Virus record (IMG/VR): IMGVR_UViG_3300015262_000135
Span: 1-38,196 of that record
Length of the DNA: 38,196 nucleotides
Direction: 5' to 3' (one strand)
DNA from: a virus
Every line of letters begins with the position of its first letter. Position 1 is the first letter of the stretch. Shown one piece after another: positions 31,223 to 37,882 of this stretch. The notes beneath the pieces were generated by a model, which searched no databases, was not told the origin of the DNA, and saw only the letters and a list, made by a program, of their open reading frames with translations. The position numbers were made by a program, and so were the translations under genes.

Positions 31223-31554
31223 CACTTGGACTCTCCTTTAACGGGGCGCAGCGGGCAGTTGCGGCACGTGCGCCAGTGACTCAGTTCCATCGGGTTATTG
31301 ATAGGGGCGCGGCGATTGGCGAAGGACACGCATACCGTCAGCGAAATCGACTGCCCGGTATGCGTGCACTGCACCTGTCCGAACGTCTTCAAGACGCGGG
31401 CTGCGACACGATCGGTTTTGCCGGGGTATTTGCCCGACAGGACTAGCGAAACGGTTGTTCGTGAGACGTCTAGCAGCTTGGCCACGTCGGTTTGCGACGT
31501 CGCGGCGACGGCCTCGCGAAGCATGGCGAGCCAATCCGGATCAGCATGCGTCAT
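31222..31554 (-). CDS. HTH protein with four-Cys C-terminal motif
   Basis: This 110-residue protein has a LacI/Xre-like HTH at about 21-41 (QTDVAKLLDVSRTTVSLVLS) with the following GKYPGKTD. The C-terminal half has Cys at 63, 75, 97 and 100 (CRNC), a possible zinc-binding module. The frame is open upstream, but ATG at 31554 fits the start and overlaps the preceding gene by 14 bases. Similar HTH plus Cys proteins occur in early regions of Mu-like phages. It may be an additional regulator. Confidence 0.72.
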   Translation of the reverse strand: MTHADPDWLAMLREAVAATSQTDVAKLLDVSRTTVSLVLSGKYPGKTDRVAARVLKTFGQVQCTHTGQSISLTVCVSFANRRAPINNPMELSHWRTCRNCPLRPVKGESK

Positions 31555-32167
31555 GGTCCGGCTCCTCTTGCCATACGACCTTCCCAAGGTTCGGGTCGTA
31601 GACCGATTTCGTGCGCTGGATCATCGGCGGGCGTGGGCCGGTGTACTTCGAGGCGATCAGGCGATAGCGCGCTTGTTTCGCACCCTTGCCACGGATGTAC
31701 GCGTGCCCCGGATCGATGAGCGTCAGGTATCCGGCATGCGACAGGCATTTGACGTACGACAGCGCCGTCGAGTCGGTAATCGTGACGTCGGGCGTCGACG
31801 CACGCATAGCCAACTCTCGCGGCGAGAAGTCGCCCATGATTCGCATCGTGCGCCACATATGTTCGTTGCCGCGCGATTGCATGACGGGCTGGCCCTTGCG
31901 ATCGAGACGCGGGGCTTCGACACCGACGTCGCGGGCGAGGCGATAGTGCTTCCGATCGCTGATCGCCTTGCGCTCACCGATTTGCTCGACATACTCGCCG
32001 CGTTCCAGCGCCTGCAAATACGTCTGGACGGTTGCCTTGTCGATGTCAGCGGCACGCACAATGCTGTGCGGGGTGAAGTCGTCGCGTTGGCTGCGAATCG
32101 CTTCCCATACGCGCTGGCGCGGTCCCTTACCGCCGATCAGTTCCAGGTGGGCAGGCTTTCTAGCCAT
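31541..32167 (-). CDS. Winged-helix-like hypothetical protein
   Basis: This 208-residue protein appears to have two related HTH-like parts. The first is about residues 18-60 (RVWEAIRSQRDDFTPHSIVR then AADIDKATVQTYLQALERGE). The second is about 105-150 (WRTMRIMGDFSPRELAMRAS, TALSYVKCLSHAGYLTLIDP). GGGAGG is upstream of ATG. It has no enzyme motif. The tandem-HTH look suggests a regulator or DNA-architectural protein. It overlaps the preceding membrane-protein gene by 8 bases. Confidence 0.72.
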   Translation of the reverse strand: MARKPAHLELIGGKGPRQRVWEAIRSQRDDFTPHSIVRAADIDKATVQTYLQALERGEYVEQIGERKAISDRKHYRLARDVGVEAPRLDRKGQPVMQSRGNEHMWRTMRIMGDFSPRELAMRASTPDVTITDSTALSYVKCLSHAGYLTLIDPGHAYIRGKGAKQARYRLIASKYTGPRPPMIQRTKSVYDPNLGKVVWQEEPDHDAC

Positions 32168-32390
32168 GTTCGCCTCCCTTCACAACAGCCAGAGCGGCGA
32201 GTGCGAGGCTGGCCAGCGCAGCGCACAGCACGGCGACCGTCCAGGTCATCAGGTCGATCCAGCTCGACGGGATCAGCAAGCCGGCCAGGAGCGCGACGAA
32301 CGACGCGGCTGATACGCGAGCGATGAACTGAATCGCGCGGCCGGCATCGGCGGCGGCATTCGCTTCGGGTGTGATGTGATGGTCGATCAT
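32160..32390 (-). CDS. Small membrane protein of early region
   Basis: This 76-residue protein starts MIDHHITPEANAAADAGRAI and has two hydrophobic helices (SAASFVALLAGLLI and LMTWTVAVLCAALASLALAA), ending VVKGGEHG. ATG at 32390 has GTGAGG seven bases before; the frame continues 11 codons upstream without good start. It overlaps the next gene. Function unknown; it may be a superinfection or host-membrane factor. Confidence 0.65.
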   Translation of the reverse strand: MIDHHITPEANAAADAGRAIQFIARVSAASFVALLAGLLIPSSWIDLMTWTVAVLCAALASLALAALAVVKGGEHG

Positions 32391-32397
32391 GTTGACC

Positions 32398-33144
32398 TCA
32401 CACGCGACGCTTCGGGGCTTCACCGGTGTACAGCTCGCGCTTACCCCACTGCGCGAGGTCGATCGCGTCCTTACCGGCCATCAACGCTTCCTCCTGGACG
32501 CGTTCGAGGTTCACGCAGACGCGACGCACCGAGCCGTGGGCCAGTTCGACCACCCGTGCGAGCAGATCGTCCGCGACCGTGATGTGGCGGCAGTACAGCG
32601 TTGCGAGCTGACGGGCGTCGTCGATCGTGACGGGCTGCGCCGGCACCCATGCCAGCACGCGACCGTGCATGCGCTCCCACTTCTTGAGTTTGGCTGGCAG
32701 CGCTTCCTCGCCGATCATCAGGATCGGCGCCTGGCTCGATTCGTACAGGTCGCGGACCAGCTCGACCGCATTGCGGTCGACCAGATGGTCCATCTCGTCG
32801 ATGATCAGCGGCCGGCCGGACGCTGCCAGTTCTTCTGCGACCTGATCGGCCATTTCCGGAATCGTGCCACCGGGCTTGATACCCATTTCGAACAGGATCG
32901 CCTTCAGGAAATGCTTCTTCGTCCAGACCGACTTCGCCTGCACGTAGCGCGCGCGGCGCGCGTTTGCCACGTAGTTCGCGGCCATGCTCTTGCCGTAGCC
33001 CGACGGGCCGTAAAAGCAAACGAGGCCGGGCAGGTTCGCGCTGCGCGAGACAGCGCGTTCGATCGCGATGTCGCACAGGTTCAGGTTGGTGATTTGGGCG
33101 ACGCCGCCTACAATCGGTTTGAGCGTGGATTCGTGTTGTGTCAT
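32398..33144 (-). CDS. AAA+ ATPase, ExeA/MuB-like transposition target protein
   Basis: This 248-residue ATPase has Walker A GPSGYGKS (46-53) and Walker B LIIDEMD (113-119). ESSQAPILMIGEEALPAKLK follows with the sensor region. The ExeA-type layout is typical of BcepMu-group phages, where the protein replaces Mu's B. MuB proteins bind DNA with ATP, choose targets, stimulate transposase and give target immunity. It directly follows the transposase gene (17-base gap), with AGGAG upstream of ATG. Confidence 0.92.
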   Translation of the reverse strand: MTQHESTLKPIVGGVAQITNLNLCDIAIERAVSRSANLPGLVCFYGPSGYGKSMAANYVANARRARYVQAKSVWTKKHFLKAILFEMGIKPGGTIPEMADQVAEELAASGRPLIIDEMDHLVDRNAVELVRDLYESSQAPILMIGEEALPAKLKKWERMHGRVLAWVPAQPVTIDDARQLATLYCRHITVADDLLARVVELAHGSVRRVCVNLERVQEEALMAGKDAIDLAQWGKRELYTGEAPKRRV

Positions 33145-33161
33145 GCTTGCTCCTGTTCGTC

Positions 33162-35342
33162 TTACTGATGGCTGGCGAGCTGCAACTCTTCAGCCTGTTC
33201 CGCGCGACGCTTTTGCGCCGCGAATTCTTTGCTCAACGCATATCTGCCGTACCACTGCAATTCGTCCTGATCGGGGATGCCTCCTGTTTCGATCTGTTCG
33301 TTGAGGGTCTGCCACCGGGCAAATCGCAGTTCAGGTGTTTCCGGAAGCTGGAACACGGTGGCGGTTTCGATGACGGCTTCCGGTTGCGATTGCGGTTCAA
33401 GCACGATGGAGGCGACCGCTTCGACGTCGACCACCGGCTCGGCATCCACGAATCGGCGATTCAGGGCATCGCGCGTGATGTCGCCGAACCCCGGGATCGT
33501 GATGACCTCCGGCGTTTCGAGCGTCAACGCGCGTTGGCCTCGACGTTCCGCCTCGACCTCGTCGAGCTTGGCTTGCAGCCGATTCGCTCGCGCATCAGCG
33601 CGTTTCTCGCGGGCCTGCTCGACAGCGGACTGCGGCATGTAATCCCGTTCATTCGCGCCGGCCTCGGCCTGGCAGATGTAGCGACCGTCGAGCGCGTAAA
33701 TCCAGACGAACCGCGCATCGTTGATGTCGTAAGCGACTTGCACTTCTTCGTCGTGGAATTCGAGCAGCGCCTGCGGATTCGAATACCGATGATTCAAGAA
33801 CCGAACCTCGCCACGCGAGACGGTCCGCTTGATTCGCGGCCGGAACACCATGCGCGCATCGTGTTCGTCGAGCGTGTCGGCTTGCCAGCCTTGCGCGACA
33901 TGCGCCTCCCATGCTTCATTGGGCGACATGTGCCGACGCTTGCCGGTGTTCGGATCGCGGATGACGGCCAGCGTGCTATGGGGACGGTCGTTGTATGCGT
34001 CGACCTGTTCCTGGCAAAACTGGATGAATGTTTCCCATCCCATCAGAGACATCGCGCCGCCATGCTTGAGTGCGTCGCGCGTGATCTTGAACATCACGTG
34101 TTTGGCCTGGCGGTCCATGTCCGCGCCCATGTACGACGGCAGCTTCTTCGCGGCGGCGACCCACAGCGTCTGGTGAAGGCGCTCGACGACGCCGCGCGCC
34201 TGCGAGTTGTACGGAATCGAGTGCGTGACGACGAAGCCCAGGCGACCTTGGACGCCGACGCCTTCGTCTTTCAGCAGCGCGTTCTTGTAGCCGGACCCGT
34301 TGTCGACGTAGAACATGCTCGGCACGCCACACTTGAGTACTGCGGTACTCAGCGCGTCGAGCACTGCGAACGACGATTCGGCAAGGTCGAGCGAGATGCC
34401 GACCGCGCGCCGCGTGGCGACGTCGATAATCGAGGTGATCTCCGGTCGGAACGGTCGACCGTGCAGCGGGTGCTGTACCTCCGCGTCGAACGTATGACCG
34501 TCGGCCGACCAGATGTCGTTCGGCAGCAGCTTGTCGAACGTGCGGCGGATAAACGGCAGCATCGTCTTCAGTTCGCGCGATCCCATACGCCCGGTCTGTA
34601 ACGTCACGCTGCCGAGCTTGTCGAGGAATCGGCGAACCTGATGGACGCTCGGCACGTCGTATGCGACGCGCTGCACTGCGCATGCCGTCGTGAAGTCACG
34701 ATAGGCTTGCTCAACCGACGGTTTCTGCGGCTGCTGATAGTGTTCGAGGAACAGCTTCGCCCACTCGGGAATCACGAAGCTCGATTTCGGAATCTTCGGT
34801 GCGAGTGAACCCTGTTTCGCGAGACCGAGATAGCGCTTCAGTGTGCGAATGCTCGGGAATTCGTCGCCCTTGCGGCCGCGTGAATCCTTGGCAGCGCGCA
34901 GCATGGCCGTCATGTGATCGTCGAGCGTGCCGAGGCGGGCCTGCGTCAGCAGCGTGTGCATCGCTGCCTCGCGCGAGACACGGCATTGCGTCATGATGCG
35001 GTCGAGCATCGACAAGATGCCTTTGCGCGCATCGGCACGCAGGCGTTGCGTGTCCGTTTCGACGAGTTGCAGTTGCTGCTCACGGCGGATGACAGCCTTG
35101 GCCGGCTGCTTGGGGACGGACGTGACGAGCGCCGCCGACGCGCGGTGACGAATCGCCACTTGTGCTTCAGCAGGCAGGCTGTCCAACGCGTATTCCAGGC
35201 CCTTACCCTTTGTGCGGCGACGTGCCGCCCACTTTTCCCGCGTTGCGCTATAGCGAACGCCCTGTTCGGTGGTCGGCACACCCGGCAGCCCGAGCATCGC
35301 GAGTTCGGGGGCGGTGTAGTGCGATTTGACGACGATCTGCAT
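33162..35342 (-). CDS. DDE transposase (Mu A type)
   Basis: This 726-residue transposase performs integration and replicative transposition by strand transfer at the phage ends. N-terminal: MuA-like winged domain (HYTAPELAMLGLPGVPTTEQ, ARRRTKGKGLEYALDSLPAE). The catalytic triad appears as D281 (IWSADGHTF), D347 (MFYVDNGSG) and E387 (ARGVVERLH). After it is a C-terminal beta/all-alpha part (TVSRGEVRFLNHRYSNPQAL) and a helical, charged C-terminus that could contact the ATPase. The frame runs 48 codons further upstream, but ATG at 35342 overlaps the upstream gene's stop (TGATG) and gives the MuA-like start. Confidence 0.95.
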   Translation of the reverse strand: MQIVVKSHYTAPELAMLGLPGVPTTEQGVRYSATREKWAARRRTKGKGLEYALDSLPAEAQVAIRHRASAALVTSVPKQPAKAVIRREQQLQLVETDTQRLRADARKGILSMLDRIMTQCRVSREAAMHTLLTQARLGTLDDHMTAMLRAAKDSRGRKGDEFPSIRTLKRYLGLAKQGSLAPKIPKSSFVIPEWAKLFLEHYQQPQKPSVEQAYRDFTTACAVQRVAYDVPSVHQVRRFLDKLGSVTLQTGRMGSRELKTMLPFIRRTFDKLLPNDIWSADGHTFDAEVQHPLHGRPFRPEITSIIDVATRRAVGISLDLAESSFAVLDALSTAVLKCGVPSMFYVDNGSGYKNALLKDEGVGVQGRLGFVVTHSIPYNSQARGVVERLHQTLWVAAAKKLPSYMGADMDRQAKHVMFKITRDALKHGGAMSLMGWETFIQFCQEQVDAYNDRPHSTLAVIRDPNTGKRRHMSPNEAWEAHVAQGWQADTLDEHDARMVFRPRIKRTVSRGEVRFLNHRYSNPQALLEFHDEEVQVAYDINDARFVWIYALDGRYICQAEAGANERDYMPQSAVEQAREKRADARANRLQAKLDEVEAERRGQRALTLETPEVITIPGFGDITRDALNRRFVDAEPVVDVEAVASIVLEPQSQPEAVIETATVFQLPETPELRFARWQTLNEQIETGGIPDQDELQWYGRYALSKEFAAQKRRAEQAEELQLASHQ

Positions 35343-35824
35343 CACTCGGCCTCCGCTGCATCGAACCGCAGTTCGGGGGCGCGATCCTTCGTGACGTTCT
35401 CGCGGTGGTAACCGGCTTGCGTCATCGCATGAGTGAGCGCAGTGACCGCTTCCGCCTGTTCGTGGCCGGATTCGTAATAGCGGCACAGCACAGCCGCCGC
35501 GTCGGCGAACGCAGATTGCAGCGACGCCAGGTCGGTGACGCGGGGGCGACGGCCGGTCGGGATTTCGATGACGACACGACGGCCGTCCGCGATGCAGAGG
35601 TATTCGCTGACGAAGCGCGCGCCGCAGAATTCTTCGAATTGACGCACGCGGTTCAGCGGCATCGATGTATCGGAGAGCCAGCGATACAGCGTTTTCACTT
35701 CGACGCCCATCAGATCGGCCAGTACCTTCGCGGGCCGGCGGCGCTCGGCGGCATGTTCAACGCACAGCTCGAAAGCCTCGCTCAGGCTCGTCGCGTGCAG
35801 GGAGTTCCAGGTCCGTTTTCTCAT
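35342..35824 (-). CDS. HTH protein encoded upstream of transposase
   Basis: This 160-residue protein has an HTH in its N-terminal half (HAAERRRPAKVLADLMGVEV then KTLYRWLSDTSMPLNRVRQF, with CGARFVSEYL). That resembles a Cro-like DNA-binding fold. The C-terminal half has helical residues (LQSAFADAAAVLCRYYESGH). Its stop overlaps the transposase ATG. The likely start is the ATG at 35824, one codon after a GTG. It probably acts in early regulation or helps transposition; the family is not firmly recognised. Confidence 0.75.
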   Translation of the reverse strand: MRKRTWNSLHATSLSEAFELCVEHAAERRRPAKVLADLMGVEVKTLYRWLSDTSMPLNRVRQFEEFCGARFVSEYLCIADGRRVVIEIPTGRRPRVTDLASLQSAFADAAAVLCRYYESGHEQAEAVTALTHAMTQAGYHRENVTKDRAPELRFDAAEAE

Positions 35825-35885
35825 CACTCAATCACTCGCATCGAGAATCGTGTCAGTAGCGCGGTGCGCGTCGTTCACTTACGAT

Positions 35886-36203
35886 TCATCCCATCGCTAC
35901 GGCCCGAACTTTTTCGGGGCGGGCAGCGCAAATCGGAGAGGACGGTGACAAAACAGGCGTAAAATTTCGTTTTGCGTAACGGCTCGGCCAAATTACTTCG
36001 GGGGCGACACCGATCGCGTCCGCAATAATGCGTTCGACCTTCGGGTATGGCGCGTCGAACGCCTTGCGCAGAGCACTGGAGTTGCTGTATCCGCATTGCT
36101 TGGCGAGTTGCCGCAGGTTCCAGCCCTTTTTTTCGAGGGCGTATTTGATGTCCGCCTTGTCCCAATCACTGGCGGTTTTTTTTGACTCCGCAAATGTGCG
36201 CAT
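35886..36203 (-). CDS. ner: Ner-like transcription regulator (Nlp family) with extended C-terminus
   Basis: This 105-residue protein has a Ner/Nlp HTH: DWDKADIKYALEKKGWNLRQ, LAKQCGYSNSSALRKAFDAP and then YPKVERIIADAIGVAPEVIW. Ner turns down early and repressor promoters after infection. AAGGAC lies about eight bases before ATG at 36203; the open frame extends eight codons further. Compared with Mu Ner (about 75 residues) it has a C-terminal extension (KRNFTPVLSPSSPICAARPE). It is the first gene of the leftward early operon, divergent from the repressor. Confidence 0.9.
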   Translation of the reverse strand: MRTFAESKKTASDWDKADIKYALEKKGWNLRQLAKQCGYSNSSALRKAFDAPYPKVERIIADAIGVAPEVIWPSRYAKRNFTPVLSPSSPICAARPEKVRAVAMG

Positions 36204-36405
36204 GTGCTCGTCCTTTTCGCTGAACATGTGCGCACATCGTACCGCAGATATTCGCGGCCAAGCAAGAGAAAGTTCGGATGCTGTGCAGATTTTCGTTTCT
36301 GTTTCGTTTCACAACCCGCATTTGTGCGTGGTCTAACCCCGAAAAAAGTAGCCCCATCAATCACTTACAGCGATAACGAAAGTGCCGAACCGAGAAGATG
36401 TGCGC
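36194..36405. promoter_or_regulatory. Candidate repressor/Ner operators: repeated ATGTGCGC motifs
   Basis: The octamer ATGTGCGC occurs three times within 212 bases. At 36194-36203 it is ATGTGCGCAT at the start of ner, at 36226-36237 it is a perfect palindrome ATGTGCGCACAT, and at 36398-36405 it lies in the start of the repressor gene. A looser copy (TTTGTGCGTGG) is near 36322. Repeated palindromic half-sites in the divergent region between two regulators are typical of operators. Confidence 0.6.
36236..36265 (-). promoter_or_regulatory. Candidate early promoter (ner-transposase operon)
   Basis: On the minus strand, -10 TACGAT (36236-36241) has a possible -35 TTGCTT (36260-36265) 18 bases before. 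The -10 is directly followed by, and slightly overlaps, the perfect palindrome ATGTGCGCACAT, so a bound repressor would block it. The ner ATG is 33 bases downstream. Confidence 0.5.
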
Positions 36406-37122
36406 GTTTCGATTCCGGCGGACGGAATCGAAAGCCGAATTGATGAGATGTGCCGCCATATCGGCGGGCGCGGCGCGGCGGCCGCCGTCGCCGGGGTATC
36501 AGACGACATGCTTCGTCGATACATCCGTGGCGACAGCAAACCTACGTTTGAGGTAGTCGCAAAGCTCGCCCGCGCAGCGGGAGTCAGCTTGGACTGGGTT
36601 GCGACCGGAGACGGCGACGGGATTCGGGGCGGCGATCGGACGCAAGGCGACGCGGTACAGCCTCAGCCGTGCGTTGACACGCTGGGGAACCCGGTCGATC
36701 TGGAGGAATTCGTGTTCATTCCTCGCTACAACGTGAAGGTTGCTGCCGGGCACGGCCAGGCGATCACGGATGAGGCGCCCAAACACACGATGGCCTTCCG
36801 TCGATACTGGATCGAGAACTACCTACATGCAGCGCCGGCCGACCTTTCAGTTTTGTCCGTGAAAGGCGACTCTCTCCAGGGCGTGCTTAACGATCGGGAT
36901 GTAATTCTGATCGATCGAAGCCAAACCACGGGCGCGGCGGGCCTCTACGTGCTGCGGATCGACGGAGATGTCATTGTCAAAACGTTGCAGCGGCTTCCAG
37001 ACGGGATACTGGAGGTGAGCAGCGCTAATCCGGCCTACAAGCCGTTCACGGTCAACATGGCAAAGCCACCGTCAGATTTCGCCATCATCGGGCGCGTGGT
37101 GTGGTTTGGCCGGCAGGTATAG
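36382..37122 (+). CDS. LexA/CI-type phage repressor (S24 peptidase fold)
   Basis: This 246-residue protein has an N-terminal HTH (about 24-60, GRGAAAAVAGVSDDMLRRYI then KPTFEVVAKLARAAGVSLDW) and a C-terminal LexA-like domain. The Ser is at 164 (VKGDSLQGVL) and the Lys at 200 (DGDVIVKTLQR). An Ala-Gly pair (122/123, VKVAAGHGQ) lies 41 residues before the Ser, where LexA-type proteins cut themselves. It is the only plus-strand phage gene and keeps lysogeny. The start is a GTG with poor ribosome site; a second GTG six codons later is possible. Self-cleavage and SOS induction are inferred. Confidence 0.92.
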   Translation: MPNREDVRVSIPADGIESRIDEMCRHIGGRGAAAAVAGVSDDMLRRYIRGDSKPTFEVVAKLARAAGVSLDWVATGDGDGIRGGDRTQGDAVQPQPCVDTLGNPVDLEEFVFIPRYNVKVAAGHGQAITDEAPKHTMAFRRYWIENYLHAAPADLSVLSVKGDSLQGVLNDRDVILIDRSQTTGAAGLYVLRIDGDVIVKTLQRLPDGILEVSSANPAYKPFTVNMAKPPSDFAIIGRVVWFGRQV

Positions 37123-37319
37123 ACGGTGTGGATAACTTCCGTTTACCGCTTACTCCGGTGTCAAAATCTTTGCGAAATCCGCGCATTTCGCGGCCATTTC
37201 TGGCAGAACCTTTCGCGGGTCGCCGCGCCCGCTGAAATCGCCCAACGCCTTGTGTGACGGGCGTTCGGGCAGATTTCGGGCACTGGTTCTCGCCGTGTCA
37301 AATCGAGCACCTCCCCACA
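37123..37319 (-). other. Phage left end: non-coding, transposase-site-like motifs
   Basis: This 197-base stretch has no gene. Reading inward from 37319, the terminus is TGTGGGGAG. Then L1, GTGCTCGATTTGACACG (complement of 37294-37310), stands at the same offset (bases 10-26) as R1 of the right end, with 11/17 identical. A weaker second copy (GCAAAGATTTTGACACC, complement of 37157-37173) lies farther in. These are probable transposase sites. Confidence 0.65.
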
Positions 37320-37324
37320 CGCGA
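37320..37324. repeat. 5-bp target-site duplication (copy next to the phage left end)
   Basis: CGCGA follows the phage terminus and repeats the five bases before the other terminus (476-480). It marks the host target of Mu-type insertion. Confidence 0.8.
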
Positions 37325-37577
37325 GCGCCGTCGTTCTTCCCTTTTCCTTGTCACGCCCGCGTCACGCCGCATCTCTAATGTTGCACGCTCCCGCCGCGGT
37401 AGCATTTTCGCGATCGGGGTGTGTGCGTGATCGCATCCGACGCCGTGCCCGCGTCGCGCAGGATCACCCGGGATCTCGCTCCCGCTAACGCATCGGCTTC
37501 TGCCTCCCATCCATTCCATTCGAAAACGCGATCGACGCCGATCGAACTGCATCGCGGACGATCAGGAGACAAGGACC
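37325..37577. other. Host intergenic region, no gene seen
   Basis: These 253 bases between the prophage and the next host gene contain no convincing coding frame. The only clear signal is an AGGAGA ribosome site (about 37564-37569) for the gene at 37578. Any promoter for that gene is expected here, but none can be picked with confidence. Confidence 0.6.
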
Positions 37578-37781
37578 ATGTTGAGTCCGCATGAATTCTC
37601 TATGCTGCTGCGCATTGCGCGCGCGCCCGACAGTGTCGACCTCGCGCACGCGGCCTTCGCCGTGCTCGTCGAAAAGCGGCTGATCGACGACACGCAGGTA
37701 CGCGTGAACGAGATAGCGGCGCGCCCCGTGCTGACGCCGATCGGCCAGATGCTGCTTTCCCGCTTCGACGAGGCGGCCTGA
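37578..37781 (+). CDS. Small hypothetical host protein
   Basis: This 67-residue protein (MLSPHEFSMLLRIARAPDSV to LLSRFDEAA) has AGGAGA about eight bases upstream of ATG. It consists of two or three short helices with the pattern EFSMLLRIA...ALEKRLIDD-like and NEIAARPVLTPIGQMLLSRF, similar to a small winged-helix or HTH-like domain. Its function is unknown; many Burkholderia carry small proteins like it. Lies immediately outside the prophage. Confidence 0.72.
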   Translation: MLSPHEFSMLLRIARAPDSVDLAHAAFAVLVEKRLIDDTQVRVNEIAARPVLTPIGQMLLSRFDEAA

Positions 37782-37826
37782 CGGAAAAGGAAAAGGGGAA
37801 GAAGGAAGGGAGACGGCTGCAACCGC

Positions 37827-37861
37827 GCGTCACGCCTTCGCCGCCGCGAAAAGCGTGACGC
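37827..37861. terminator. Possible bidirectional hairpin between convergent host genes
   Basis: Arms GCGTCACGC (37827-37835) and GCGTGACGC (37853-37861) pair perfectly around 17 bases in the ~100-base gap between converging genes. The T-run is missing, so this is only a weak terminator candidate. Confidence 0.4.
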
Positions 37862-37882
37862 ATTGAACGCGCGGCGAACCGC

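Larger units (their letters stand above)
481..37319 (-). mobile_element. Complete Mu-like (BcepMu-type) transposable prophage
   Basis: This is a 36,839-bp element bounded by TGT at 481 and ACA at 37319 (TGT on the other strand), with CGCGA duplicated on both sides. It contains the full Mu-style gene set: repressor, Ner, DDE transposase, AAA+ target-selection ATPase, Gam, gp16-like, Mor/C-like activator, lysis genes, terminase, portal, F, G, protease/scaffold, major head, sheath, tube, frameshifted chaperone, tape measure, baseplate and tail fibre. It is inverted in the window, with its genetic left end at 37319. No coding gene is visibly broken, so it is probably inducible, although that is an inference. 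There is no tyrosine or serine integrase, no gin-like invertase and no mom-like gene. Order and length resemble the BcepMu group rather than Mu itself. Confidence 0.95.

Noticed and set aside
33138-34601. 487-residue plus-strand frame opposite the transposase
   Set aside because: Shadow frame with no motif; the transposase has the DDE set on the minus strand.
35343-35486. N-terminal extension of the transposase frame
   Set aside because: MuA-like start is at 35342 with coupled TGATG; the extension overlaps the upstream HTH gene.
481-37319. CRISPR arrays, insertion sequences, integrase, gin invertase, mom
   Set aside because: Looked for and not seen; no regular repeat-spacer pattern, second transposase or recombinase gene.
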